Part shown: positions 1-6,698 of the stretch, in pieces
How positions within the stretch are numbered: position 1 is the first letter of the stretch
Layout of the letters: each line of letters opens with the position of its first letter
From: Streptococcus oralis subsp. tigurinus AZ_3a
Lineage (GTDB): Bacteria > Bacillota > Bacilli > Lactobacillales > Streptococcaceae
Assembly (NCBI GenBank): GCA_000344275.1
Contig: AORU01000009.1
Coordinates: 1-64,000 of the forward strand
DNA: 64,000 nucleotides
Direction: 5' to 3'
The notes under the pieces: model-generated
Databases searched by the model: none
Told to the model about the DNA's origin: nothing
What the model saw: the letters and a program-made list of their open reading frames with translations, nothing else
Program-made: the position numbers and the translations under genes

Positions 1-329
1 AGCAATTGACGCAGCAATCGACAATGCAGGAGTAACTAAAGCTCAAACCGAAGGAACAGCAGCAGTAGAAGCTGTAAGCCCAACAGTAGCAGTTAAAGAT
101 GCGGCTAAAGCAGAAGTAGCGAAAAAATTAGCAGAAAAATTAACAGCAATTGAAGGTACTCCAAACGCAACGAAAGAAGAAAAAGATGCGGCTAAACAAG
201 CAGCACAAGACGCAGCAACAAAAGCAGATCAAGCAATTGACGCAGCAATCGACAATGCAGGAGTAACTAAAGCTCAAACCGAAGGAACAGCAGCAGTAGA
301 AGCTGTAAGCCCAACAGTAGCAGTTAAAG
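1..329 (+). repeat. 231-bp tandem repeat inside the surface-protein gene
   Basis: Bases 1-98 recur without a mismatch at 232-329, a period of 231 bp (77 codons, in frame). The array begins upstream of the window, so the copy number is unknown. Identity at DNA level indicates recent duplication or gene conversion. Confidence 0.9.
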
Positions 330-493
330 CTAGTCAAACAGCATCAGCACAAGCAAATGCGCGTAAAGTAGCTAAAGAATTGCCAAATACAGGTACAGCA
401 GATTCTACTGTAGCTATGGTAGCAGCTGCCGCAAGTGCAGTACTTGGTCTTGGTCTTGCAGGCCGTCGTCGTAAAGAAGACGAAGAAGCTTAA
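1..493 (+). CDS. C-terminal part of a repeat-rich LPXTG cell-wall surface protein
   Basis: The reading frame is open from base 2 to the TAA at 491-493, giving the last 163 residues; the start lies outside the window. It is made of an Ala/Lys/Glu-rich repeat of 77 residues (bases 1-98 are identical to 232-329) resembling the helical DUF1542 type (AIDAAIDNAGV motif). After the repeats comes a sorting signal: LPNTG at 380-394, a hydrophobic stretch and the basic tail RRRKEDEEA. This is a sortase A substrate displayed on peptidoglycan; repeats of this kind usually form a stalk or adhesive rod. The ligand cannot be told from this end. A strong terminator follows. Confidence 0.9.
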   Translation, partial: AIDAAIDNAGVTKAQTEGTAAVEAVSPTVAVKDAAKAEVAKKLAEKLTAIEGTPNATKEEKDAAKQAAQDAATKADQAIDAAIDNAGVTKAQTEGTAAVEAVSPTVAVKASQTASAQANARKVAKELPNTGTADSTVAMVAAAASAVLGLGLAGRRRKEDEEA

Positions 494-564
494 TTGGTAG
501 ATTGTTTGATAAACATCAGATAATAAATCTGATTTTCAAAGCTTAAGCAAGTACCTCTCGTAAG

Positions 565-600
565 AAAATCTCCTAGCAGAAAAGCCTGCTAGGAGATTTT
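565..600 (+). terminator. Rho-independent terminator after the LPXTG gene
   Basis: A 15-bp stem (AAAATCTCCTAGCAG and its complement) with a 6-nt loop ends in TTTT. It lies about 70 bases after the stop codon. Confidence 0.9.
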
Positions 601-603
601 TGA

Positions 604-1798
604 GGCTCTTTGTCAACTGTAGTGGGTTGAAGAAAGGCTAAGATCGAGAAAGGACAAATTTTGTCCTCTCTTTTTTGATGTTTAGAGCGATGAAAATCCG
701 TTTTTTGAAGTTTTCAAAGTTCCGAAAACCAGAGATATTTCGCTTGATAAGTTTAATGAGATTATTAGTTGCTTCTAATTTTGCATTAGAATAGGGTAAC
801 TGAAGAGCGTTGATAATCTTCTCTTTATCCTTGAGGAAGGTTTTAAAGACCGTCTGAAAAAGAGGATGAACCTACTTTAGATTGTCCTCAATGAGTCCAA
901 AGAATTTGTCAGGTTCCTTATTCTGAAAGTGGAAAAGCAAGAGCTGATAGAGCTTATAGTGGTGTTTCAAGTCTTCTGAATAGCTTAAAAGCTTGTTGAG
1001 AATTTCTTTGTTGGTTAGATGCATACGAAAAGTAGGACGATAAAATCGCTTATCACTCAATTTACGGCTATCCTGTTGAATGAGCTTCCAGTAACGTTTG
1101 ATAGCCTTATATTCATGAGATTTCCGCTCAAACTGATTCATGATTTGAACACGAACACGACTCATAGCGGGGCTTAAGTGTTGGACAATATGAAAATGAT
1201 CTAGAACGATTTTAGCACATGGAAAAAGCTGTTTAGCCAAGTCATAGTAGGGACTAAACATATCCATCGTAATGATTTTCACCTGACAACGAACAGCTCG
1301 CTCGTAGCGCAGAAAGTGATTTCTTATGATAGCTTGTGTCCTGCCTTTAAGAACGGTGATAATACGAGGAATTTAATGATTTTTCTTGACGAGAGAAGTC
1401 TCAGCGACCATCATTTTCGAACAATGATAGCACTTGAAACGACGTTTTTTCAGAAGAATTCTGGTAGGCATACCAGTCGTTTCAAGGTAAGGAATTTTAG
1501 AAGGTTTTTGAAAATCATATTTCTTCATTTGACTTCCGCAATCAGGGCAAGATGGAGCCTCATAATCTAGTTTAGCGATGATTTCCTTGTGGGTGTCTCT
1601 ATTAACAACATCCATAATTTGGATATTAGGGTCTTTGATATCGAGTAGTTTTGTGATAAAATGTAATGGTTCCATATGATTCTTTCTAATGATGGTTTGA
1701 TCGCTTTTCATTATAGGTCATATGGGACTTTTTTTCTACAACAAAATAGGCTCCATAATATCCATAGGGGATTTACCCACTACAAATATTATAGAGCC
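604..1798 (-). mobile_element. Degenerate IS1167-like element (ISL3 family)
   Basis: Imperfect terminal inverted repeats bound the element: GGCTCT...TGTAGTGGGT at 604-626 and its inverted counterpart at about 1776-1798. It encloses one transposase gene on the minus strand. The span of 1195 bp is some 240 bp shorter than the roughly 1.4 kb I recall for IS1167, which fits an internal deletion near 1370. It carries stop codons and should be immobile. Confidence 0.85.
638..1675 (-). pseudogene. ISL3-family transposase, internally deleted, with two in-frame stops
   Basis: Read on the minus strand, the frame starts MEPLHFITKL at 1675 (an upstream ATG at 1711 is also open). It carries an N-terminal zinc ribbon (CPDCG and CYHC pairs), then meets TAA near 1372, continues in the same frame with GRTQAIIRNHFLRYERA, the DDE-type core (ITMDMFSPY, LDHFHIVQHL), a second stop (TAG at 869-871, where CAG for Gln is expected) and a normal C-terminus ending at 638. 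The TAA sits where the zinc-ribbon part joins the catalytic part without the usual HTH linker, about 80 residues being absent. All pieces remain in one frame, so decay was by deletion and point mutation, not by frameshift. Confidence 0.85.
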
Positions 1799-2122
1799 AA
1801 AAAATTTTTAGGTTTAGGAATGACTATTCATATAGAGATAGGTAATTCTTCAAAGATGGTAGTCATATAGAGGACGATAGTTGTTAAGTAATGTTTTAAT
1901 TGATAATAGTTGCTATTTGATTATGTTTTATGTCAAAGTAAATAGATAAGATTTTTATTTTTGACAAATGAGAACATATGATGTAATGATTTTTAGGTAA
2001 AAGCTATTTGGAATAGCAGTGACTTTAAAATTAGGGAGGAAGAAAATTTTGTGAGGAAAAAGGAGTTGCTCAAATAACAACTCAGGATCAAAAATCGATA
2101 GTTGAGGAGCGGAGGTGATAAA
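1799..2122. other. AT-rich spacer, leader of the ABC exporter
   Basis: No gene is supported up to about 2050. A plausible promoter is at 1961-1989. A GTG-started frame of 8 codons (2051-2077) follows GGGAGGA, and a short inverted repeat GAGTTG...CAACTC lies at about 2063-2083. Confidence 0.4.
1961..1989 (+). promoter_or_regulatory. Candidate promoter for the ABC exporter transcript
   Basis: TTGACA at 1961-1966 is followed after 17 bases by TAATGA at 1984-1989. If used, it gives a leader of about 270 nt before the ATPase gene. Confidence 0.45.
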
Positions 2123-2230
2123 TTGAGTTTGCTACTGTATAATGGATTTATCACTAAAAGTGCTCCAGGCCGTATTTTACACAGCAATAGTCTTCTAAAA
2201 ATGGACAGAAATTATTGTAAAGGCTATTAA
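2123..2230 (+). CDS. Possible 35-residue peptide with TTG start
   Basis: A TTG codon at 2123 stands 7 bases after GGAGG within GGAGGTGAT, a full complement of the 16S rRNA 3' end, and opens 35 codons to TAA at 2228-2230. The peptide begins LSLLLYNGF, contains Arg/Lys residues and a single Cys near the end (NYCKGY). I do not recognise it. The outstanding ribosome-binding site and its place just before a peptide-type ABC exporter make it worth keeping as a candidate leader or exported peptide. It may equally be chance. Confidence 0.35.
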   Translation: MSLLLYNGFITKSAPGRILHSNSLLKMDRNYCKGY

Positions 2231-2241
2231 AAAGGAGTATA

Positions 2242-2277
2242 ATGAGTGCAAGACATTTCGGAGGTGAAAGATGCTAG
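2242..2277 (+). CDS. Possible 11-codon leader peptide overlapping the ABC ATPase start
   Basis: AAAGGAG precedes an ATG at 2242; the frame (MSARHFGG...) stops at TAG 2275-2277, running over the ATPase ATG at 2271-2273 and covering its ribosome-binding site GGAGGTG. Such an overlap would couple the two translations. No homologue is recognised. Confidence 0.25.
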   Translation: MSARHFGGERC

Positions 2278-3164
2278 AAGTAAGAAGTCTAGAGAAAAGT
2301 TTTGGATCCAAGCAAGTTTTGTTTGGTGTCGATTTTCAGGCAAGTCCAGGAAGGATTCTGGGTTTGGTCGGAAAAAATGGTGCTGGGAAAACAACTATTT
2401 TCCACAGTATGTTGAAATTTTTAGAGTATCAAGGAGAGATCAGTCTGGATGGACAGGAGATTCGTCAGGAAACCTATGCTCGGATTGGCTATCTGCCTGA
2501 GGAACGCAGCCTCATGCCCAAGTTGACAGTCCTTGAGCAAGTTCGCTACTTGGCTACTCTAAAGGGCATGGATGCTAAGGAGGTCAAGGAAAAACTCCCT
2601 CAATGGATGAAGAGGTTGGAAGTGAAAGGAAAGTTGACAGATAAAATCAAGAGTCTGTCAAAAGGAAATCAGCAGAAGATTCAGCTCATCATTACTCTGA
2701 TTCATGAGCCAGATTTGATTATCTTGGATGAGCCTTTTAGTGGATTGGACCCAGTCAATACTGAACTGCTCAAACAAGTCATTTTTCAGGAAAAAGAGCG
2801 TGGAGCAACCATTATCTTTTCTGACCATGTCATGACCAACGTCGAGGAACTTTGTGATGATATTCTGATGATTCGAGATGGCCGTGTGGTCTTGCATGGG
2901 CCGGTTCAGGATGTTCGTAATCAATACGGGAAAACACGTCTCTTTGTTTCAAGTGAACGAAGCAAGGAAGAACTGGAAAGTCTTCCTCATGTCAAACAGG
3001 TGAGCTTGACTAAGCAAGGCAGTTGGAAATTGATCTTGGAGGACGAGAGCGCTGGAAGGGAACTCTTCCCCATCCTCACTCAAGGTCAATACATCGCGAC
3101 CTTTGACCAACAAGCGCCAACAATCGATGAAATCTTTAAACTAGAATCAGGGGTGGAAGTATGA
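2271..3164 (+). CDS. ABC transporter ATP-binding protein (NatA/EcsA-like)
   Basis: This 297-residue ATPase powers the membrane protein encoded directly downstream. Walker A is GKNGAGKT (residues 34-41), the signature is LSKGNQQK, Walker B is LIILDEPFSGLD, and the switch His lies in FSDHVMTN. The extension of about 80 residues after the nucleotide-binding core (ending QQAPTIDEIFKLESG) is typical of ABC-2 exporters with DUF4162-type C-termini. GGAGGTG lies just before the ATG. The stop overlaps the permease start by 4 bases (ATGA), so the pair is translationally coupled. Substrate is unknown; Na+ export, drug or bacteriocin efflux are all possible for the family. Confidence 0.9.
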   Translation: MLEVRSLEKSFGSKQVLFGVDFQASPGRILGLVGKNGAGKTTIFHSMLKFLEYQGEISLDGQEIRQETYARIGYLPEERSLMPKLTVLEQVRYLATLKGMDAKEVKEKLPQWMKRLEVKGKLTDKIKSLSKGNQQKIQLIITLIHEPDLIILDEPFSGLDPVNTELLKQVIFQEKERGATIIFSDHVMTNVEELCDDILMIRDGRVVLHGPVQDVRNQYGKTRLFVSSERSKEELESLPHVKQVSLTKQGSWKLILEDESAGRELFPILTQGQYIATFDQQAPTIDEIFKLESGVEV

Positions 3165-4360
3165 GAAATATGTGGGTTGTAATGAAGGAAACCTATCTTC
3201 GGCATGTCAAGTCGTGGAGTTTCTTCTTTATGGTGATTTCGCCGTTCCTCTTTTTAGGATTATCTGTAGGAATCGGCTATCTCCAAAATTCTTCGATGGC
3301 TAAAAATAGCAAGGTAGCAGTAGTAACAACAGCGCCATCTGTAGCTGAGGAACTCAAGGGTACCAATGGTATCAACTTTGATTATAAGGACGAAGCTAGT
3401 GCCCAGGCTGCTATCAAGGATGAGGAACTCAAGGGTTACCTAACCATTGACCAAGAGGACAGCGTCCTCAAGGCCGTCTATCACGGTGAAACTTCTCTTG
3501 AAAGTGGCATCAAGCTGGCTGTAACCAATAAGCTAAATGAACTGCAGTATCAACTGAATCGTTCGGCAGCCAATTTGTCTCAAGAGCAGGAAAAATACTT
3601 GAGTCAAACTGTTGACTATACAGAGAAGATTGATGAAGCTAAAGAAAATAAAAAAACAGTGCAGAACATGGCGGCATTGGGCTTAGGATTTTTCCTTTAT
3701 ATGATCTTGATTACCTATGCTAGCGTCACTGCTCAGGAAGTGGCTAGTGAAAAAGGGACCAAAATCATGGAGGTGGTCTTCTCTAGTATCCGAGCTAGTC
3801 ATTATTTCTACGCTCGTATGCTGGCTTTGCTCCTTGTGATTTTGACCCATATTGGGATTTACGTCGTGGGTGGTCTGGCTGCCATTCTGCTCTTTAAAGA
3901 CCTACCAATCTTGGCCCAATCTGGTATTTTAAATCATCTAGGAGAGGCTTTCTCGCTCAATACCTTATTGTTTGTCTTGGTTAGTCTCTTTATGTATGTT
4001 GTTTTGGCAGCCTTTCTAGGTTCTATGGTTTCTCGTCCTGAGGATTCAGGAAAGGCCTTGTCACCATTGATGATCTTGATTATGGCAGGATTCGTTGGAG
4101 TGACTGCTCTAGGTGCTGCAGGGGACAATTTAGTTCTGAAAATTGGTTCCTATATTCCTTTCATCTCGACCTTCTTTATGCCATTTAGAGCTATAAATGG
4201 GTATGCAAGTGGTCTAGAAGCTTGGATTTCCCTTGCCATAACGGTTGTCTTTGCAGTCACTGCAACAGCCTTTATCGGACGCATGTATGCCAGCCTAGTC
4301 CTTCAAACGGATGATTTGGGAATCTGGAAAACCTTTAAACGTGCCTTAGCTTATAAATAG
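3161..4360 (+). CDS. ABC-2 type transporter permease (NatB-like)
   Basis: The 399-residue protein has one N-terminal membrane segment (FFFMVISPFLFLGLSVGIG), an extracytoplasmic domain of about 140 residues rich in Lys/Glu, then five or six hydrophobic segments from about residue 170. That is the ABC2_membrane_3/NatB layout. It follows the ATPase with a 4-base overlap and is followed by a terminator, so these two form a complete exporter operon. Substrate cannot be inferred from the sequence. Confidence 0.88.
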   Translation: MRNMWVVMKETYLRHVKSWSFFFMVISPFLFLGLSVGIGYLQNSSMAKNSKVAVVTTAPSVAEELKGTNGINFDYKDEASAQAAIKDEELKGYLTIDQEDSVLKAVYHGETSLESGIKLAVTNKLNELQYQLNRSAANLSQEQEKYLSQTVDYTEKIDEAKENKKTVQNMAALGLGFFLYMILITYASVTAQEVASEKGTKIMEVVFSSIRASHYFYARMLALLLVILTHIGIYVVGGLAAILLFKDLPILAQSGILNHLGEAFSLNTLLFVLVSLFMYVVLAAFLGSMVSRPEDSGKALSPLMILIMAGFVGVTALGAAGDNLVLKIGSYIPFISTFFMPFRAINGYASGLEAWISLAITVVFAVTATAFIGRMYASLVLQTDDLGIWKTFKRALAYK

Positions 4361-4365
4361 GAGAG

Positions 4366-4386
4366 CCTCGCGAAAGCGAGGTTTTT
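4366..4386 (+). terminator. Terminator of the ABC exporter operon
   Basis: CCTCGC-GAAA-GCGAGG hairpin with a GAAA tetraloop followed by TTTTT, directly after the permease stop. Confidence 0.9.
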
Positions 4387-4431
4387 CTAGATGTTAAACA
4401 CCGAAATCGGTAAAAATATTTTTCATATCTA

Positions 4432-4461
4432 TTGACTTTTAGTAGTAAAATTTGGTATGAT
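4432..4461 (+). promoter_or_regulatory. Promoter of rplM-rpsI
   Basis: TTGACT (4432-4437), 18-base spacer, TATGAT (4456-4461) with an extended TGG just before the -10. It lies about 110 bases before the rplM start. Confidence 0.7.
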
Positions 4462-4570
4462 AGTAGACGGTATTGTTTACCCCATTTGTAAGGCCCCGGA
4501 ACCTTTCAAATACCCCGCGGACCGGAACATCCGCCCTGTAAACAAAAACGATATTCATATAGGAGAAATC
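4462..4570 (+). promoter_or_regulatory. Ribosomal protein L13 leader
   Basis: The untranslated leader of rplM contains GC-rich blocks (CCCCGGAACC, CCGCGGACCGG, CCGCCC) flanked by GTTTAC and GTAAAC, which can pair. This matches the Firmicutes L13 leader family, in which L13 is thought to bind its own mRNA and repress. Assignment rests on position and base pattern. Confidence 0.7.
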
Positions 4571-5017
4571 ATGAACAAAACTACATTCATGGCTAAACCA
4601 GGCCAAGTAGAACGCAAATGGTACGTTGTTGACGCAACTGATGTACCTCTTGGACGCCTTTCAGCAGTTGTTGCTAGCGTACTTCGCGGAAAAAACAAAC
4701 CAACATTTACACCACATACTGATACAGGTGACTTCGTAATCGTTATCAATGCTGAAAAAGTTAAATTGACTGGTAAAAAAGCAACTGATAAGATCTACTA
4801 CACTCACTCAAACCACCCAGGTGGATTGAAATCAATCTCTGCTGGTGAACTTCGTTCTAAAAATGCAGTACGTTTGATCGAAAAATCAGTTAAAGGTATG
4901 CTTCCACACAATACTCTTGGTCGCGCTCAAGGTATGAAATTGAAAGTATTTGTTGGAGCTGAGCACACTCACGCTGCACAACAACCAGAAGTTCTTGATA
5001 TTTCAGGACTTATCTAA
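4571..5017 (+). CDS. rplM: 50S ribosomal protein L13
   Basis: The 148-residue protein begins [20 protein letters not shown] and contains the family signatures [15 protein letters not shown] and [10 protein letters not shown]. It binds 23S rRNA early in large-subunit assembly. An in-frame ATG further upstream (4457) would run through the leader structure; the ATG at 4571 is preferred because AGGAG stands 5 bases before it and the length is then standard. rpsI follows after 18 bases. Confidence 0.97.
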   Translation: MNKTTFMAKPGQVERKWYVVDATDVPLGRLSAVVASVLRGKNKPTFTPHTDTGDFVIVINAEKVKLTGKKATDKIYYTHSNHPGGLKSISAGELRSKNAVRLIEKSVKGMLPHNTLGRAQGMKLKVFVGAEHTHAAQQPEVLDISGLI

Positions 5018-5035
5018 GGAAAGGAACAATAAAGT

Positions 5036-5428
5036 ATGTCACAAGCACAATATGCAGGTACTGGACGTCGTAAAAACGCTGTTGCACGCGTTCGCCTTGT
5101 TCCAGGAACTGGTAAAATCACTGTTAACAAAAAAGATGTTGAAGAGTACATCCCACACGCTGACCTTCGTCTCGTTATCAACCAACCATTCGCAGTTACT
5201 TCAACTGTAGGTTCATACGACGTTTTCGTTAACGTTGTAGGTGGTGGATACGCTGGTCAATCAGGAGCTATCCGTCACGGTGTCGCTCGTGCCCTTCTTC
5301 AAGTAGACCCAGACTTCCGCGATTCATTGAAACGCGCAGGCCTTCTTACACGTGACTCACGTAAAGTTGAACGTAAGAAACCAGGTCTTAAGAAAGCTCG
5401 TAAAGCATCACAATTCTCAAAACGTTAA
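5036..5428 (+). CDS. rpsI: 30S ribosomal protein S9
   Basis: The 130-residue protein has the S9 features [26 protein letters not shown] and the basic tail ending QFSKR that reaches the P-site tRNA. It is cotranscribed with rplM. Its 3' end abuts an integrase relic, consistent with this gene being a known chromosomal attachment site for streptococcal integrative elements. Confidence 0.97.
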   Translation: MSQAQYAGTGRRKNAVARVRLVPGTGKITVNKKDVEEYIPHADLRLVINQPFAVTSTVGSYDVFVNVVGGGYAGQSGAIRHGVARALLQVDPDFRDSLKRAGLLTRDSRKVERKKPGLKKARKASQFSKR

Positions 5429-5452
5429 TCAATACGATTATATCAACGTTTT

Positions 5453-5489
5453 AAAGCACTCAAGAGTTTACCTCATGGGTGCTTTTTTT
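5453..5489 (+). terminator. Terminator after rpsI
   Basis: AAAGCACTC pairs with GGGTGCTTT (one G-T pair) around a 15-nt loop and is followed by a T run. Confidence 0.75.
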
Positions 5490-5534
5490 ATGTTTTTTGA
5501 AAAAGTTCCCCTCAAAGTTTACCTTATTTTCACC

Positions 5535-5696
5535 TTATTGTTTTAAAGACTTTAAGGCAAATTCACCGACTGCCATAGGGACTACATTAGAAGTATTGAC
5601 ATAAATCTGTGTTGTACCTGTGTCGCTATGTGTTAGAGCTTCGGAAATTTCTTCAAGCGAAACTCTAGCTTGTTTTTCTGGTGTGGCGCTTGAACA
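5535..5696 (-). pseudogene. 3' end of a tyrosine-recombinase (integrase) gene
   Basis: Minus-strand reading gives about 54 codons ending at TAA 5535-5537, with the hallmark end of phage/ICE integrases: LEEISEALTHSDTGTTQIY, where the Tyr would be the catalytic nucleophile and HSD the second histidine region, then VNTSN. An in-frame stop lies just upstream, so nothing else remains. It points toward rpsI from about 110 bases away, the usual position of an integrase next to its attachment site. It is a relic of a lost or replaced integrative element. Confidence 0.75.
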
Positions 5697-5719
5697 TTAT
5701 GCTTATCTATAGTATTTTG

Positions 5720-5728
5720 TGTTATAAT
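5720..5728 (+). promoter_or_regulatory. Extended -10 promoter ahead of the acetyltransferase
   Basis: TG-T-TATAAT at 5720-5728, about 108 bases before the acetyltransferase ATG. No good -35 box is seen. Confidence 0.4.
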
Positions 5729-5835
5729 GTAGAAACTATACAGAAAATAAAATAATCTCTTTAAATTCTGTAAATTTCACTTTGTGTAAACATGAGAAAA
5801 TGTTGAATGTAGATAATGACGGGAGATGATTTACA

Positions 5836-6349
5836 ATGATCAGTTTAGAGCTGTTGTCTAAAGCAAATAGTCTAGACGTCTATTCTTTTGAAAAAGAAAA
5901 TCGGGATTATTTTGAACGAAATTTACCTCCTAGACCAGCTAACTATTTTGATTTAGAAGGTTTTAAAGAAATTACAAGGGAATTGTTAACGGAACAAACG
6001 AATCGTGATGTCTACATGCATCTTATTAGAGATTCGCAAGGTGTTATGGTCGGTAGGATCAATTTAAGTGTCTTAGAGAGTGATCGAAAAACAGCAGAGC
6101 TTGGGTATAGGATTGGGGAAAATGTTACTAACTTAGGCTATGCCAGCGAAGCGGTTAAACTCGTTTTAGAAAAAGCCTTCACGACTTATGGTTTAAATAG
6201 AATTATTGCAGGAGCGGAAACAGATAACCTGGCCTCTCAGAGAGTACTTTTAAAAAAATGGCTTCACCTTTAGTAGGATCATAGAAAATGACTTACAAAT
6301 TCATAATGAGTGGGTTCATACAGCAGTATTTGAGATAACGAGGCCATAA
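5836..6349 (+). pseudogene. GNAT-family N-acetyltransferase (RimJ/RimL-like), frameshifted near the 3' end
   Basis: The frame from ATG 5836 encodes a GNAT fold: VGRINLSVL strand, then ELGYRIGENVTNLGYASEAVKL, the acetyl-CoA-binding loop and helix. After LASQRVL the frame runs into a 7-A tract (about 6249-6255) and ends early at 6273. Removing one A restores NGFTFSRIIENDLQ...EITRP, the normal end, with stop at 6347-6349 (about 170 residues in all). One extra A in a homopolymer is a common slippage or sequencing error, so the gene may be intact or phase-variable. Family members acetylate ribosomal proteins or small amines; the substrate is unknown. Confidence 0.75.
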
Positions 6350-6416
6350 TATCATCATTTTTAGTCTATTGATAAGGCTGATGGAGTCATCAATCTTTCC
6401 ATGCATTTAAGAGGAC

Positions 6417-6500
6417 TTGTACTGCCCCCCTAAAAGTCAGATAAAAAATTTAAGTAAAGGATTTAGTTCTGTATTGTACAGGGGTAAGTCCTTTTCTACA
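6417..6500 (-). mobile_element. Terminal fragment of an IS3-family insertion sequence
   Basis: Minus-strand codons from about 6500 to TAA at 6450-6452 read RKGLTPVQYRTKSFT-stop, the standard C-terminus of IS3-family transposases. They are followed by GTACTGCCCCCCTAAAAGTC at 6419-6438, which resembles the terminal inverted repeat of this family. Only the last 17 or so codons and the end remain. Confidence 0.7.
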
Positions 6501-6571
6501 TTGTAACCGTTTTACTTTTTTTCGTCGAGTCGGATGAGAGAAGTTGTTGAAAAATAGGCCCCTGATATGAT

Positions 6572-6585
6572 AGAAATCGTTTACA
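6572..6585 (+). promoter_or_regulatory. Candidate CcpA (cre) site over the hysA -35 region
   Basis: AGAAATCGTTTACA matches 13 of 14 positions of the cre pattern TGNAANCGNWWNCA. It overlaps the -35 box, so carbon catabolite repression of hysA is likely. Confidence 0.5.
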
Positions 6586-6608
6586 AATAACTTTAAAAAT
6601 GGTATGAT
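6580..6608 (+). promoter_or_regulatory. hysA promoter
   Basis: TTTACA (6580-6585), 17-base spacer, TATGAT (6603-6608); the RegR-type operator begins 5 bases after the -10 box. Confidence 0.7.
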
Positions 6609-6613
6609 TTAAT

Positions 6614-6625
6614 TAAACCGGTTTA
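6614..6625 (+). promoter_or_regulatory. RegR-type operator at hysA
   Basis: TAAACCGGTTTA is a perfect 12-bp palindrome with the central CG typical of LacI/GalR operators. The same AAACCGGT core recurs at the other two promoters of the locus (13231 and 13412), and a LacI-family gene (regR) closes the operon. Its place at the likely transcription start implies steric repression. Confidence 0.8.
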
Positions 6626-6698
6626 CTTAGTTGCTATAGATCTCTAATCTGAGATTTAGTTCCTATTGATTTTACAATATGTTTATTGGAGTGTATAC

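Noticed and set aside
140..337. Cys-rich frame on the minus strand opposite the LPXTG repeats
   Set aside because: Composition is a by-product of the GCA/AAA-rich repeat codons on the other strand.
2246..2500. 84-codon open frame overlapping the ABC ATPase
   Set aside because: Out of frame with an unmistakable Walker-motif protein and with no family features; a shadow frame.
4457..4570. Longer N-terminus for L13 starting at ATG 4457
   Set aside because: It would translate the structured leader; ATG 4571 has a proper AGGAG and gives the standard 148-residue length.
6666..6698. Upstream start for HysA
   Set aside because: No ribosome site there; GGAG before ATG 6699 and the resulting length of 1067 residues match the known enzyme.
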